Positions 36,689-46,924 of a stretch of 64,000 nt of DNA are shown in pieces. Position 1 is the first letter of the stretch. Every line of letters starts with the position of its first letter. The DNA lies in assembly GCA_018657625.1 (NCBI GenBank), contig JABHWU010000044.1, forward strand, positions 1 to 64,000, in the 5' to 3' direction. The position numbers were made by a program, and so were the translations under genes. This DNA is from Deltaproteobacteria bacterium (GTDB lineage: Bacteria; SAR324; XYD2-FULL-50-16). The notes below the pieces were generated by a model. That model searched no databases. It saw only the letters and a program-made list of their open reading frames with translations, and had not been told where the DNA came from.

Positions 36689-37522
36689 ATGAAGCAGCTA
36701 TCGATCGGATATTCAACTTGCCCAAATGACACCTACATTTTTGATGCATTGGTACACAATAAAATTGAACATGATTATCAATTTGATGTGATACTTCAAG
36801 ATGTTGAATCATTAAATCAGCTTGCTTTTAAAAAATCATTAGATATTAGTAAAATATCAATTCATGCTTGGTTTCACATGACTAATGATTACAAATTACT
36901 TAGTAGTGGAGCCGCTTTGGGCAGAGGTTGTGGCCCTTTATTGATCGGAAAAACAAGTGATATCCCGAAAAGTGGAAAAATAGCACTACCAGGCACATTA
37001 ACAACAGCTGCACTATTATTTAAGATTGCACTGTCTGGTGACTTTGAGTTTGTAATGATGCCATTTGATGCAATCATTCCGGCGATTATCAGCAATAAAG
37101 TAGTTGCTGGTGTCATCATCCATGAATCAAGGTTTACTTATCAGGATTATGGATTATGTGAGAAATTAGATCTTGGGCAATGGTGGGAAGAAGAAACAGG
37201 ATGTATGATTCCATTAGGAGGAATTATGATTGATAATCAAAAATCAGATGATACAAAAAAAAACATCTGTAAATTAATTGAACAGTCAATTCTCTTTGCA
37301 AATCAACACCCTAAAGAAAGTACGAATTATATAAAAAGTTATGCAAAAGAAATTAAAGACAGTGTTATTAACAACCATATTCAATTATATGTAAACGAAT
37401 ACTCTTTATCATTACAAGATACAGGAATACAAGCAATACAAGAACTATATATAAGAGCGGTTAAAAATAATATTATCCCAAATATCGAAAAGGGAAAAAT
37501 TTCAGAATTAATCATTCAATAG
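36689..37522 (+). CDS. mqnD: 1,4-dihydroxy-6-naphthoate synthase MqnD
   Basis: MqnD converts cyclic dehypoxanthine futalosine to 1,4-dihydroxy-6-naphthoate in the futalosine menaquinone pathway. The 277-residue protein has the periplasmic-binding fold with IGYSTCPNDTYIFDAL, LDISKISIHAWFHM, LLSSGAALGRGCGPLLI and MIPLGGIMI. These distinguish it from MqnA. It stands alone upstream of dnaG, away from mqnA. Confidence 0.93.
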   Translation: MKQLSIGYSTCPNDTYIFDALVHNKIEHDYQFDVILQDVESLNQLAFKKSLDISKISIHAWFHMTNDYKLLSSGAALGRGCGPLLIGKTSDIPKSGKIALPGTLTTAALLFKIALSGDFEFVMMPFDAIIPAIISNKVVAGVIIHESRFTYQDYGLCEKLDLGQWWEEETGCMIPLGGIMIDNQKSDDTKKNICKLIEQSILFANQHPKESTNYIKSYAKEIKDSVINNHIQLYVNEYSLSLQDTGIQAIQELYIRAVKNNIIPNIEKGKISELIIQ

Positions 37523-37601
37523 TAAAAAAATTAATTATAAAACGGTGCAAGATTTGCTTTTCCTGCAATCGTGCAAATTCTGACTAATTTAATGATTGGT
37601 A

Positions 37602-39389
37602 ATGGCTGAAAAAATTGGATATGTTTCAAAAGAACAAATTGAGCAGATCATTCAATCTGTCGATATTGTTCAATTGATCAGTGGATATGTTCAAATTAAG
37701 TCTTCAGGCAAGAATTTTATAGGGTTATGCCCGTTTCATAATGAAAAAACGCCGTCATTTATTGTTTCACCATCTAAACAGAATTATCATTGCTATGGGT
37801 GTGGTGAATTTGGGAATGCCATTCGATTTATTATGGAGGTTGAAAATTTCAAATTCCCCGAAGCAGTTAAATACCTGGCAGATAGGCATGGCATTTTATT
37901 GTCTACCACTAGTTCTGGTAAAAAAGAGAACAGGTTTCAAAATCATGCTTATCAATGTATTGAAGCAGCTTTTAAGTTTTATCGTAATAATCTGAAACGA
38001 TCTGATGAATCCAGTAAAATTCAACAGTATTTAAAACAAAGAAGTATTTCCCGGGATTTAGTTGAAAAATTCCAGTTAGCCTACGCGCCTTCTGGCTGGA
38101 ACAACCTAAGTCAATATTTGAATAAAAATGGTTTTAGCGAATCACTACAAAACAAAGTAGGGCTTATCAAGCAGGGTGAAAAGGGTAACTTCTATGATCG
38201 AATGCGTAATCGGCTGATCTTCCCGATACAGGACACGCAAAGCCGATTTTTAGGTTTTGCCGGCCGTGTGATTGGTGATGATTTACCTAAATACTTAAAT
38301 CCACCGGAAACGCAATTATATAAGAAAAGTAACTATTTATATGGGCTCAAAGAAGCCCAAAATAATATTCGAAAAAAAAACAGAATAATCATTGTTGAAG
38401 GTTACTTGGATGTTATCCGTTTACATGAACATTCGTGGGATGAAAGTGTTGCTACATGCGGAACGGCACTTCATGATAACCATATTAAACTGATAAAGCG
38501 ATTAAATGTTAATCAGGTCTACTTACTTTTTGACGGTGATTCAGCTGGTATTAAAGCAGCTGAAAAAGCAGCACAACTTTTTATTAAAAGTGAAGTAGAT
38601 AGTAAAGTTATTATATTACCGGAGGGTCTTGATCCGGATGATTATTTCAAGGCACATAATAATACGGAATTTCAGATTTTAATTGATCAATCGTCAAAGG
38701 ATTTTGAATTCATCATTCAACAATCCCAAAAAAGAGCTCAAGAAGGAGGAATTGAACATCAGAAAACGACAGTTGAAAATATGGTTGAACTTTCTAAAGA
38801 GATTCGAAGTCCAATAAAAAGAGATTTATTTCAGCTAGCAATTGCAAAGGCTTTTTCAATTGATCCAAAGAGTGTCTATCATTCTGTCAGATCGACGAAT
38901 CATGAAAAAAAACATAAAAATATTAGCTATTTAAATCAAAATAGACAATTCTCTTATCAAAAATCTGAAGAGCATGAAGTTGAATTAATTCAATATCTTA
39001 TTAAACAAGTACAAGCTATTACCAAAATTAAAGAGTATGTAACACCCGTTCAGTTTTCAAATCCTTTGTTAGCCACCTTATTTTCAAGGCTGATAAAATT
39101 GACAGATGAGGAATATACTTCATTAAAACCACAGGAGTTTCCTGAAATTTTTGTCGAATACAGTTCTCTGATCATGCATTTATTGCAGACGGGAAAAAAC
39201 TATACAACAGACATATTTTCAGAAACTAGATTGGATGAAGTCATTTACAGATTTAAAGAACAACAAATGTTTCAATTGCAAGCCAAAATTGATTCAGCAG
39301 AAACTGAAGCTGAAACGAAAAAATGGTTAAGTAAAAAAAACGAACTACGTAAAGAAATTAGTCACTTGCATCATAGAAAAAAGAAGTAA
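37602..39389 (+). CDS. dnaG: DNA primase
   Basis: DnaG makes RNA primers at the replication fork. I use ATG 37602 ([15 protein letters not shown]); an in-frame TTG six bases earlier is less likely. The 595-residue protein has a CHC2 zinc finger ([11 protein letters not shown]...HCYGCG, residues about 40-65). The TOPRIM core has [25 protein letters not shown] and [16 protein letters not shown], and a helical C-terminal DnaB-binding region follows. It is followed 25 bases later by rpoD, the classic macromolecular-synthesis order with rpsU missing here. Confidence 0.97.
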   Translation: MAEKIGYVSKEQIEQIIQSVDIVQLISGYVQIKSSGKNFIGLCPFHNEKTPSFIVSPSKQNYHCYGCGEFGNAIRFIMEVENFKFPEAVKYLADRHGILLSTTSSGKKENRFQNHAYQCIEAAFKFYRNNLKRSDESSKIQQYLKQRSISRDLVEKFQLAYAPSGWNNLSQYLNKNGFSESLQNKVGLIKQGEKGNFYDRMRNRLIFPIQDTQSRFLGFAGRVIGDDLPKYLNPPETQLYKKSNYLYGLKEAQNNIRKKNRIIIVEGYLDVIRLHEHSWDESVATCGTALHDNHIKLIKRLNVNQVYLLFDGDSAGIKAAEKAAQLFIKSEVDSKVIILPEGLDPDDYFKAHNNTEFQILIDQSSKDFEFIIQQSQKRAQEGGIEHQKTTVENMVELSKEIRSPIKRDLFQLAIAKAFSIDPKSVYHSVRSTNHEKKHKNISYLNQNRQFSYQKSEEHEVELIQYLIKQVQAITKIKEYVTPVQFSNPLLATLFSRLIKLTDEEYTSLKPQEFPEIFVEYSSLIMHLLQTGKNYTTDIFSETRLDEVIYRFKEQQMFQLQAKIDSAETEAETKKWLSKKNELRKEISHLHHRKKK

Positions 39390-39414
39390 TTTAGCCAACC
39401 CAGTTGGAGATAAT

Positions 39415-41262
39415 ATGAAAAAAAAGCTCGCAGAAAAAACAAAACAGAAAAAAGATATCAAATTGACTCCTAAAATCATGGAAAAGATCATTAAACAATT
39501 GATATCAAAAGGCAAAACAAAAGGATTTGTCACGGAAGCTGAAATTGTTGATAGTTTTCCAACCAAACCTATTAAAAAAGAGTTAAATGCGGTATATGAT
39601 TTTCTCGCCGATAAAAATATTGAAATCGTTGATTCCACCAAAAAAGTTGACTTGAAAGATCTTGACAACGACATTCGCAGTCAAAATCTTGATTTTGAAA
39701 ATAGCAATGATTTTAGTGGTGGAGAGGCAGCAAATACAGCAGATAGCCAGACGACTATAGATCAGAGTTCTGACGACCCTGTCCGAATGTATCTTCGGGA
39801 AATGGGTTCTATCAAGCTACTTACCAGAGATGGTGAAGTTGATATCGCTAAGAAAATTGAGAAAGGTCAACATGAAATGCTTGATATTTTGCTAAGATCA
39901 GAATTGATTGTTAACTATTTATTCGATTTAGGTAAAAAACTTAAAAATGGAAAAGCCCGGGCCCGTGATATTGTCTCTGGTATCGACGAAGATGATCAGG
40001 TAATTGAAGAGGAATCACAGGCAGCTGATCAGGTGATTCAAAAGTTAAAAATAGCCAAGAAACATTTTGATGAAAGAAACAAGTTCTTCAAAAAACTACA
40101 AAGTATTAAGGATCTAAAGAAGAAAATAGAGATCGAAAAAGATCTGGAAGAAGCAAAATATTTATTATTAAATATTTTACGCTCTGTTAATTTTAATACC
40201 AAACAAATTGATACTATGTTTGCTGTGATGTTACATCATAATGATAAAATTGACTTAACATTCACACAACTTTCCAGATATCAAAGAGATTTACATGCAC
40301 CAGTGGCTAAAGTAGAAAAAATAATTATTCAGTGGAATGAGGAAAACCCCGAAAAATTTGATGAATTAGAACAACAAATTAAGGATCTGACCAGACATAG
40401 TTTCAGGGTGGCTCGGCGGATTTATGAAAAAGTTGAGGCCGGTGGACGCCGAATTGACAAAATGATTTCACAAACAGATGTACCACTGGATAAATTCAGA
40501 AGTGAAATTAAAAGACTTAAAATCGCGGAAGGTAAAGTAAGTCGAGCGAAAAGTCTACTGGTTGAAGCAAACTTAAGGCTCGTTATCAGTATCGCAAAAA
40601 AATATACAAACAGAGGACTTCAATTCCTGGACTTAATTCAGGAAGGAAATATCGGTCTAATGAAAGCTGTTGATAAATTTGAATATCGAAGAGGTTATAA
40701 ATTTTCGACTTATGCCACCTGGTGGATTCGACAAGCAATTACGCGCGCTATTGCAGATCAGGCACGTACCATTCGTATTCCGGTACATATGATTGAAACC
40801 ATTAATAAGCTAATTCGTACCTCGCGTCATCTGGTCCAGGAATTTGGCCGGGAACCGTCACCGGAAGAAATTAGTGAAAAAATGGATTTACCAGTTGAAA
40901 AAGTTAGGAAAGTACTTAAAATCGCCAAGGAACCAATATCCCTCGAAACACCTATTGGTGACGAGGATGACTCTCATCTGGGTGATTTTATCCCTGATGC
41001 AACGGCTGTACTACCCAGTGATTCTGTTGTAAATACCTACTTAGCTGATGTCACTAGAAAAGTATTGGGCACTTTAACACCAAGAGAAGAAAAAGTTCTG
41101 AAAATGCGTTTTGGAATTGATGAGAAAAAAGATCACACATTAGAAGAAGTTGGACAAGATTTCGATGTTACCCGTGAAAGGATTCGGCAAATAGAAGCCA
41201 AAGCTCTTCGAAAATTACGACATCCAACTCGAAGTCGACAATTAAAAAGTTTTTATGAATAA
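39415..41262 (+). CDS. rpoD: RNA polymerase primary sigma factor, sigma-70
   Basis: The 615-residue protein has region 1.1 (about 1-80), region 1.2 ([18 protein letters not shown]) and a charged non-conserved region. Region 2 ([35 protein letters not shown]) recognises the -10 element. Region 3 and region 4 follow ([18 protein letters not shown]), the latter recognising the -35 element. This is the housekeeping sigma, co-oriented with dnaG. Confidence 0.98.
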   Translation: MKKKLAEKTKQKKDIKLTPKIMEKIIKQLISKGKTKGFVTEAEIVDSFPTKPIKKELNAVYDFLADKNIEIVDSTKKVDLKDLDNDIRSQNLDFENSNDFSGGEAANTADSQTTIDQSSDDPVRMYLREMGSIKLLTRDGEVDIAKKIEKGQHEMLDILLRSELIVNYLFDLGKKLKNGKARARDIVSGIDEDDQVIEEESQAADQVIQKLKIAKKHFDERNKFFKKLQSIKDLKKKIEIEKDLEEAKYLLLNILRSVNFNTKQIDTMFAVMLHHNDKIDLTFTQLSRYQRDLHAPVAKVEKIIIQWNEENPEKFDELEQQIKDLTRHSFRVARRIYEKVEAGGRRIDKMISQTDVPLDKFRSEIKRLKIAEGKVSRAKSLLVEANLRLVISIAKKYTNRGLQFLDLIQEGNIGLMKAVDKFEYRRGYKFSTYATWWIRQAITRAIADQARTIRIPVHMIETINKLIRTSRHLVQEFGREPSPEEISEKMDLPVEKVRKVLKIAKEPISLETPIGDEDDSHLGDFIPDATAVLPSDSVVNTYLADVTRKVLGTLTPREEKVLKMRFGIDEKKDHTLEEVGQDFDVTRERIRQIEAKALRKLRHPTRSRQLKSFYE

Positions 41263-41568
41263 CTCAGTCCTAATTTTAATGAATAAAGCCTTTCTACAAC
41301 CATTTTTCCGGATGAATCTGTCGAATTTGCTTAAAAAAAGCGGATTCGACATCCTCTAATGATCAATAATCATAGAAAACCCTTTTCTTCATATTTAAAT
41401 AAGATACAATCTCGGTATTTCAAGGTTCAGCTGTCAAGTCAATTCCCATGGCAAAGACCATTCGATCTATAAGCAGTTAGTTAGAATCAATTATTAATAA
41501 ACCGGATCGTATTTTTTAAAGATTAACTATTTTAACGATAAATAACCTTTTTATTATTACAGGATACA
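41263..41568. other. Intergenic region between rpoD and aspS
   Basis: These 306 bases hold no convincing gene. A strong hairpin lies at 41319-41351, and the rest is AT-rich. An AGGATAC ribosome-binding site precedes aspS. Confidence 0.5.
41319..41351 (+). terminator. Hairpin after rpoD
   Basis: TGTCGAAT (41319-41326) pairs perfectly with ATTCGACA (41344-41351). An inner GCTT...AAGC adds pairing across an A-rich loop. It lies 57 bases after the rpoD stop. No T-run follows, so it may be a stabilising 3' stem or a factor-assisted stop. Confidence 0.4.
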
Positions 41569-43365
41569 ATGACTTTAAATCAGCTTGAAAGTTGGTCAAG
41601 AACGAACATGTGTGGGGATCTAAGAAAGGAAGCAACTGGCAAAGAAGTAATTTTGATGGGGTGGGTGAATAACCGGCGTGATCATGGTGGCGTTATTTTT
41701 ATTGACCTGAGAGATTATACTGGTTTGTGTCAAATTGTTTTCGGAAACCAACATGATGCAAATTCATTTGAAAGAGCTGATACACTAAGATCAGAAAATG
41801 TTATCGCCATAAAGGGAATTGTGGCTGATCGGGCTGATAACATGATAAATCCTAAAATGGTTACTGGTGAAATTGAAATCTTTGTTACTGAACTTAAAAT
41901 TCTAAATACCTGCAAAAACCTCCCATTACAGATATCTGATGAGCAGCAGGAGGTGAACGAAAAAACCCGTCTAAAATACAGGACCTTAGATCTTAGACGA
42001 CCGGCAATGCAGGAAAATTTAATGCTTCGCTCAAAAGCAGCCCAGGTGGTTCGAAATTTCTTTTATGATAGTCAATTTTTTGAAATCGATACCCCTTTTT
42101 TAACAAGGTCTACACCTGAAGGAGCCAGGGATTTTTTGGTGCCTTCAAGAGTTAATCCCGGCAAGTTTTTTGCGCTACCACAGTCTCCTCAGCTTTTTAA
42201 ACAAATGTTGATGATCAGCGGATATGATCGCTATTTCCAAATTGTGAAATGCTTTCGGGATGAAGATTTAAGAGGAAACAGACAGCCAGAATTCACACAA
42301 ATCGATATTGAAATGTCATTCACTGATCAAGCCCAGGTAATTTCAGTTGTTGAAAAAATGGTTCAAAAACTGTTCAAAGAAACAATCAATGTTGATGTTC
42401 AGTTACCAATTATTCAAATGACTTACGCTGAAGCTATGGACGATTATGGGGTGGATGCTCCGGACCTTAGATATGACCTTAAGTTAAAGGATGTCAGTTC
42501 AATTATAAAAGGATGTGGATTCAAAGTTTTTTCCGGTGCCACAGACAAAGGTGGTATTGTTAAAACCATCATGGTTCCGAACGGTTCCTCTCTATCAAGG
42601 AAAGAACTGGACGATTTTACTGATTTTGTTAAAATCTTCAAATCAAAAGGAATGGCCTGGGCAAAAATCAATGAAGATGGTTGGCAGTCACCAATCGCTA
42701 AGTTCTTTACCGAAGAGGAAATTCAAGCCATCAATGAAAAAACAGGTGCAAAACCAGGTGACTTAATTTTATTTGGTGCTGATACTTCAAAAATAGTTAA
42801 TGATTCCCTGGGAAATCTCAGAAAAGAGATCGCTAAAAAACTGGGATTAGTCAATGATGACGTTTTTAAATTCGTTTGGGTCACCGATTTTCCACTTTTT
42901 GAATATGATGAAACAGAAAAAAGATACTCATCTTCACATCATCCTTTCACTATGCCGGTTATTGAAGATCTGGAAAAATGGGGTGAAACAGATCCTTCTA
43001 AGATTAAATCTATTGCCTATGATCTGGTATTGAATGGTGTCGAACTCGGTGGAGGAAGTATCAGAATTCATCAAAAAGAAATTCAGGAGAAAATATTTAA
43101 GTTGCTCAATCTCAGTGATCAGGAAATCAAAGAAAAATTTGGTTTTTTTATTGAGTCATTGGAATTCGGAGCGCCACCTCATGGTGGATTAGCATTTGGT
43201 TTTGACAGAATTATGATGTTTTTAAACAAAACAAGTTCAATTAGAGATGTCATTCCTTTTCCAAAAACACAACAGGCTTCCTGTTTGTTAACCGAAGCTC
43301 CTTCTGACGTTGCCCTCGACCAATTAAAAGAACTTGGATTGGCGATCAGAAAATCAAATCAATAG
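41569..43365 (+). CDS. aspS: Aspartyl-tRNA synthetase
   Basis: The 598-residue class II synthetase has an N-terminal OB anticodon-binding domain (GWVNNRRDHGGVIFIDLRD). The catalytic core has motif 2 in VKCFRDEDLRGNRQPEFTQID, a GAD insert (about 280-420) and motif 3 GAPPHGGLAFGFDR. Length and the GAD insert match bacterial AspRS. A patatin-like gene starts three bases after it. Confidence 0.97.
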   Translation: MTLNQLESWSRTNMCGDLRKEATGKEVILMGWVNNRRDHGGVIFIDLRDYTGLCQIVFGNQHDANSFERADTLRSENVIAIKGIVADRADNMINPKMVTGEIEIFVTELKILNTCKNLPLQISDEQQEVNEKTRLKYRTLDLRRPAMQENLMLRSKAAQVVRNFFYDSQFFEIDTPFLTRSTPEGARDFLVPSRVNPGKFFALPQSPQLFKQMLMISGYDRYFQIVKCFRDEDLRGNRQPEFTQIDIEMSFTDQAQVISVVEKMVQKLFKETINVDVQLPIIQMTYAEAMDDYGVDAPDLRYDLKLKDVSSIIKGCGFKVFSGATDKGGIVKTIMVPNGSSLSRKELDDFTDFVKIFKSKGMAWAKINEDGWQSPIAKFFTEEEIQAINEKTGAKPGDLILFGADTSKIVNDSLGNLRKEIAKKLGLVNDDVFKFVWVTDFPLFEYDETEKRYSSSHHPFTMPVIEDLEKWGETDPSKIKSIAYDLVLNGVELGGGSIRIHQKEIQEKIFKLLNLSDQEIKEKFGFFIESLEFGAPPHGGLAFGFDRIMMFLNKTSSIRDVIPFPKTQQASCLLTEAPSDVALDQLKELGLAIRKSNQ

Positions 43366-43368
43366 AAA

Positions 43369-44277
43369 ATGAGTTTTAAGGTAGGATTAGCGCTAGGTGG
43401 TGGAGGTGCCAAAGGTTTAGCCCATTTAGGTGTCATTAGAAGACTTGAACAATATGGCTTCCCCATCGATATTATCACCGGTACAAGCATAGGAGCCATC
43501 ATTGGAGCACTTTATGCGAGCTCACTGGATAGTGAATATATCATCGATCATGTGATTTCTTACCTTAATTCCAAAGATTTTGATAAGACCCGGTTGGAAT
43601 TCTTAAAAGAAGGTAACAAAGAGGAAAGTGGTTTTGTTTCTCAGCTAAAAACAATTCTTAAAACCGGGTTGTTTTTAACAGTTTATTTGAATCAACAGTC
43701 TTTTATTTCCAAAGAAACACTTCAGAAAAACCTTGAAAAGATTCTACCCAATATCCAACTGGAGGATTGTCTCATTCCACTTGGTTTAATTGCTCTTTCC
43801 TTAGATGATAGCTTACCGGTCGAACTTAAATCAGGCAATCTGATTGAGGCGGTAATGGCTAGTTGCGCAATTCCTGGAGTATTTTCACCAATTTATGTGG
43901 ACGGGAAAATGATGGTGGATGGTGGATGGGTAGACCCGGTTCCCGTGAACCTGGCCAAAAAAATGGGTGCTGATTTTGTAATTGCTATTGATGTTGCACC
44001 AGAGTCCGGTTTTAATTCAACACCAAATAATGCTTTGGAAATTTCTCAAAAAGCCAGTGAAGCAACCAGGATGGAATTGAAATCTCAGTTATTGGAAAAG
44101 GCAAATCACACTATTCAAATTGATTTATCTAATATTCATTGGGCAGATTTTTTAAAATACGAAGCATGTATATCTATTGGTGAATCTGTTATAGATCAAA
44201 ATATAGAAACGATCCGGAAAAAAATATTCCGGAAAAAAATATTTTCCTTCTTTACAAAACCGTTCCATTTTTCTTAA
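43369..44277 (+). CDS. Patatin-like phospholipase, RssA-type
   Basis: The 302-residue protein has the oxyanion loop GGGGAKGLAHLG (residues 10-21). The nucleophile elbow is GTSIGA and the catalytic Asp is in VDGGWVDPVPV, so the Ser-Asp dyad is intact. RssA/NTE-type patatins are lipid acyl hydrolases of the cytoplasmic membrane face. The close spacing to aspS suggests co-transcription. The substrate is unknown. Confidence 0.9.
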   Translation: MSFKVGLALGGGGAKGLAHLGVIRRLEQYGFPIDIITGTSIGAIIGALYASSLDSEYIIDHVISYLNSKDFDKTRLEFLKEGNKEESGFVSQLKTILKTGLFLTVYLNQQSFISKETLQKNLEKILPNIQLEDCLIPLGLIALSLDDSLPVELKSGNLIEAVMASCAIPGVFSPIYVDGKMMVDGGWVDPVPVNLAKKMGADFVIAIDVAPESGFNSTPNNALEISQKASEATRMELKSQLLEKANHTIQIDLSNIHWADFLKYEACISIGESVIDQNIETIRKKIFRKKIFSFFTKPFHFS

Positions 44278-44445
44278 AAACTCCGCCAACGGCTTGCCTT
44301 TTGCATCTTCACATCGAATGAATTTGCAGCAGATAAAATTCAAAATTAAAATATTTAATGGGAAGGTTTATATAATTGATCTTATTAATTCAAAACATTA
44401 TATGGGTTTTCTTCCGGCCAATACTGTTATAATATAAAAAAAATC

Positions 44446-44475
44446 TTGTAAAAAGTAACGGTTAGTGGCTATATT
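44446..44475 (+). promoter_or_regulatory. Possible sigma-70-like promoter before fliL
   Basis: TTGTAA (44446-44451) and TATATT (44470-44475) are separated by 18 bases, about 48 bases upstream of the fliL ATG. Another TATAAT-like hexamer lies near 44428. I see no clear sigma-54 (GG-N10-GC) or sigma-28 element. The match is only approximate. Confidence 0.35.
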
Positions 44476-44522
44476 CTATGAAAAAAATGCCTGTTACAGC
44501 GGCAAACTGATTTGGAGATAAA

Positions 44523-45062
44523 ATGGCTGAAGAAGATGTGGAAGAAGAAGGATCAGGTGGTGGAAAAAAGAAATTTATTATAATCATTGTCGTTGTTCTT
44601 TTACTTTTAGGTGGCGCAGGTGCAGCATATTATTTCATGTTTATGGGAGACGATAAAGAGGAAGCACTCAATCCAGGGCAAACAACAGAAGAGCAAGCAG
44701 AAAGTGAATCAGGAACCCAGGGTGATCCAGCTAATCCAATATTTACACCCCCGGCTCAATACACTGTTAACCTAAGAGATGGTAAACATTTCATAAAGTT
44801 ATCCTTAGTAGCTGTATTAGAAGATCCTGCTGCTTTGGCATATTTAGCCCAGCGAATGGCTTATATTGATGATAGGGTGATTTCCCTCTTGTACAACATG
44901 ACGACTGCGGATCTAAGAACTCAAGCTGGAATTGAGTTGCTAAAAAGAGAGTTATATAAGGAAGCCAATAGTATATTTACCCATGAATTTATTATGGAAA
45001 GTGATACTCAGGACCAATTTCCGGTTAAAAAGATTTTATTTAAAGAATTTTTGATTAACTAA
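44523..45062 (+). CDS. fliL: Flagellar basal-body protein FliL
   Basis: FliL is a single-pass membrane protein that surrounds the stator and supports torque. The 179-residue protein has an acidic/Gly-rich N-terminus and one helix (about 18-40, FIIIIVVVLLLLGGAGAAYYF). After a disordered linker comes the FliL domain: YTVNLRDGKHFIKLSLVAVLED, DDRVISLLYNM, ELLKRELYKEAN and VKKILFKEFLIN. TTGGAGAT is the ribosome-binding site. FliN and FliO follow. Confidence 0.93.
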   Translation: MAEEDVEEEGSGGGKKKFIIIIVVVLLLLGGAGAAYYFMFMGDDKEEALNPGQTTEEQAESESGTQGDPANPIFTPPAQYTVNLRDGKHFIKLSLVAVLEDPAALAYLAQRMAYIDDRVISLLYNMTTADLRTQAGIELLKRELYKEANSIFTHEFIMESDTQDQFPVKKILFKEFLIN

Positions 45063-45080
45063 TTTTAATTATAAAATGTC

Positions 45081-45545
45081 ATGGCTGAATCAGGTGAACT
45101 GGATTTCTCGAATCTGGATGGAATGGATGATATTGATTGGTCCGACGTAGAGGGAGAATTACAGCAAAACAGGGACATGCTCATTCAGGAAGCGAAAGAA
45201 TCAAAAAAACCTGCTGAAGGAGGAGCATTACAAAGTTCAGGTGAAGAATCCGTATCCGATGCTTTACCTGATCCAACCGAACTGGATATTGATTTTCTGA
45301 TGGACGTTCCACTGCGACTAACAGTGGAAATTGGTCGTACCAAAGTTCTGATTAAGGATTTATTAAATATTGATATCAATTCTGTAATCGAATTGAGGAA
45401 GAAAATTGGTGCACCTATGAACGTTCTTATCAACGATAAACAAGTTGCTAAAGGAGAAATTATTGTTCAAAATGAAAAGTTCGGATTAAAAATTACTCAA
45501 ATTCTAGATGAAAAGGAAAGATTACAAAGTTTAAGAGATCGTTAA
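45081..45545 (+). CDS. fliN: Flagellar motor switch protein FliN
   Basis: FliN forms the lower C-ring and binds CheY-P and FliH. The 154-residue protein has a variable acidic N-terminus (MDDIDWSDVEGEL). The SpoA/FliN domain follows: FLMDVPLRLTVEIGRTKVLIKD, then NSVIELRKKIGAPMNVLIN and VAKGEIIVQNEKFGLKITQI. It is followed immediately by the FliO-like gene (start at 45546). No fliM or fliG lies in this window. Confidence 0.95.
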   Translation: MAESGELDFSNLDGMDDIDWSDVEGELQQNRDMLIQEAKESKKPAEGGALQSSGEESVSDALPDPTELDIDFLMDVPLRLTVEIGRTKVLIKDLLNIDINSVIELRKKIGAPMNVLINDKQVAKGEIIVQNEKFGLKITQILDEKERLQSLRDR

Positions 45546-46463
45546 ATGCGGCCATCAATTTCATTATTTATCTTTTGTTTACTGTTTTTTAGTCTCCCAG
45601 CCATCTTATACAGTTCAAGCCAAGAAAAGTGTTTAATTGATAATGTTAAGCATTCATCCACCCAAGAATTCGATACGATTCAATTGCATTTAAATTGTCA
45701 GTTTTCCAGCCCTTTAAGTTACCATTTTGATTATGGAATCACAGAAATTACAATTCCTGATACTGCCGTCGAAAAAGAGTTTTTTTATAAAGTAAACAAT
45801 CGTTTCCTCAAAGATATAAACATTCAAAATTCAGGCGATAATACAATTTTACGGATTTCATTTGCAGACAGGAATGAGCAAAAAATTGGATTGTTTGATC
45901 ATGAAAGCAAAGAAAATGATTTAATAATTAAAATAAGCAGAAAATTACCAACTTCACTAGAGTCTAAAGATTCTGAGATAATACAGGAAAATCAATCGAT
46001 TACCACTGGATTCTTGGAAGACTCCCAGATTAGTATCATTAAAATGCTGGCTGCTCTGTTTTTTATTTTACTCATCATTTATACTCTATTATGGCTATAC
46101 AAGCGATTTACCAATAATCGATATAATTTCAAAAACCAAAAATATGATATTCGATTAGTATCTTCTTACCATATTGGAACGAAACAAAAAGTAGCCATAA
46201 TTGAAATAAACCAGGTACCTTATGCCTGTGGTATCACTCCCAATAGCATCAACATCATTTCACAAGTTAATGATCAAAGCTTTTGGTCCTATTTTAAATC
46301 AATTGACTTTAATAAAAACAGTGACCAAATTATTGACTTTGCTAAAATCAAACAGGAATATTCTGATTTAAAAAATGAACAGCAAAAAGATTTAAAACCC
46401 CAAAAACCAAAGTTTGCTAACGAATTCTTAAAAAAAGTAAAGAATCTAAAACCAATTGATTAA
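45546..46463 (+). CDS. fliO: FliO-like flagellar export protein with extended periplasmic domain
   Basis: The 305-residue protein has a signal peptide (SISLFIFCLLFFSLPAILYSS), about 130 residues of beta-rich exported sequence, and one transmembrane helix (about 166-184, LAALFFILLIIYTLLWLY). A cytoplasmic FliO domain follows: IRLVSSYHIGTKQKVAIIEI, ACGITPNSINIISQV. Typical FliO proteins are about 100-150 residues, so the exported part is unusually large. FliO stabilises FliP assembly in the export gate, but fliP does not follow here. The gene begins directly after the fliN stop. Confidence 0.75.
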   Translation: MRPSISLFIFCLLFFSLPAILYSSSQEKCLIDNVKHSSTQEFDTIQLHLNCQFSSPLSYHFDYGITEITIPDTAVEKEFFYKVNNRFLKDINIQNSGDNTILRISFADRNEQKIGLFDHESKENDLIIKISRKLPTSLESKDSEIIQENQSITTGFLEDSQISIIKMLAALFFILLIIYTLLWLYKRFTNNRYNFKNQKYDIRLVSSYHIGTKQKVAIIEINQVPYACGITPNSINIISQVNDQSFWSYFKSIDFNKNSDQIIDFAKIKQEYSDLKNEQQKDLKPQKPKFANEFLKKVKNLKPID

Positions 46464-46481
46464 CTATCCACTTATTAAATA

Positions 46482-46853
46482 ATGAAACAAGAAAATGGCT
46501 ATTTAATTGAAATAAATGGCATTCAGCTATATGGTTACCACGGTGTTTTTTTAGAAGAACAAACACTGGGACAAAAATTTGAAATTGATGCCAGCCTTAA
46601 AGTATCCACAAATTCCGACTTTATAGAAGATAATCCCGAAAAAATACTTTCTTATGTTCACATCTTAGAGAGTATTGAGAAAAGCTTCTTTTCAAAAAAA
46701 TTCAAACTGATCGAATCCCTTGCCCAGGCAATTCTAAATGATTTATCCCAATTTGAAGCTATTTGGCAGGCTTCAATTAGAGTCAAGAAGCTCAATCCTC
46801 CGATTCCAACCCCACTTTCTTCAACAGCCGTAGTTTTTGAGAAAAAATACTAG
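46482..46853 (+). CDS. folB: Dihydroneopterin aldolase
   Basis: FolB cleaves 7,8-dihydroneopterin in tetrahydrofolate synthesis. The 123-residue protein has the family pattern IEINGIQLYGYHGVFLEEQTLG, ESLAQAILNDL and VRVKKLNPPIP-like SIRVKKLNPPIPTP. It follows the flagellar genes, and the pabABC genes for the other half of folate are at the window's end. Confidence 0.92.
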   Translation: MKQENGYLIEINGIQLYGYHGVFLEEQTLGQKFEIDASLKVSTNSDFIEDNPEKILSYVHILESIEKSFFSKKFKLIESLAQAILNDLSQFEAIWQASIRVKKLNPPIPTPLSSTAVVFEKKY

Positions 46854-46924
46854 TCAAACATGTGATTCAGACGGCTTTTCAAATGATTTACCCAAAATTC
46901 AAAACTTTCAGATAGATTAATATT

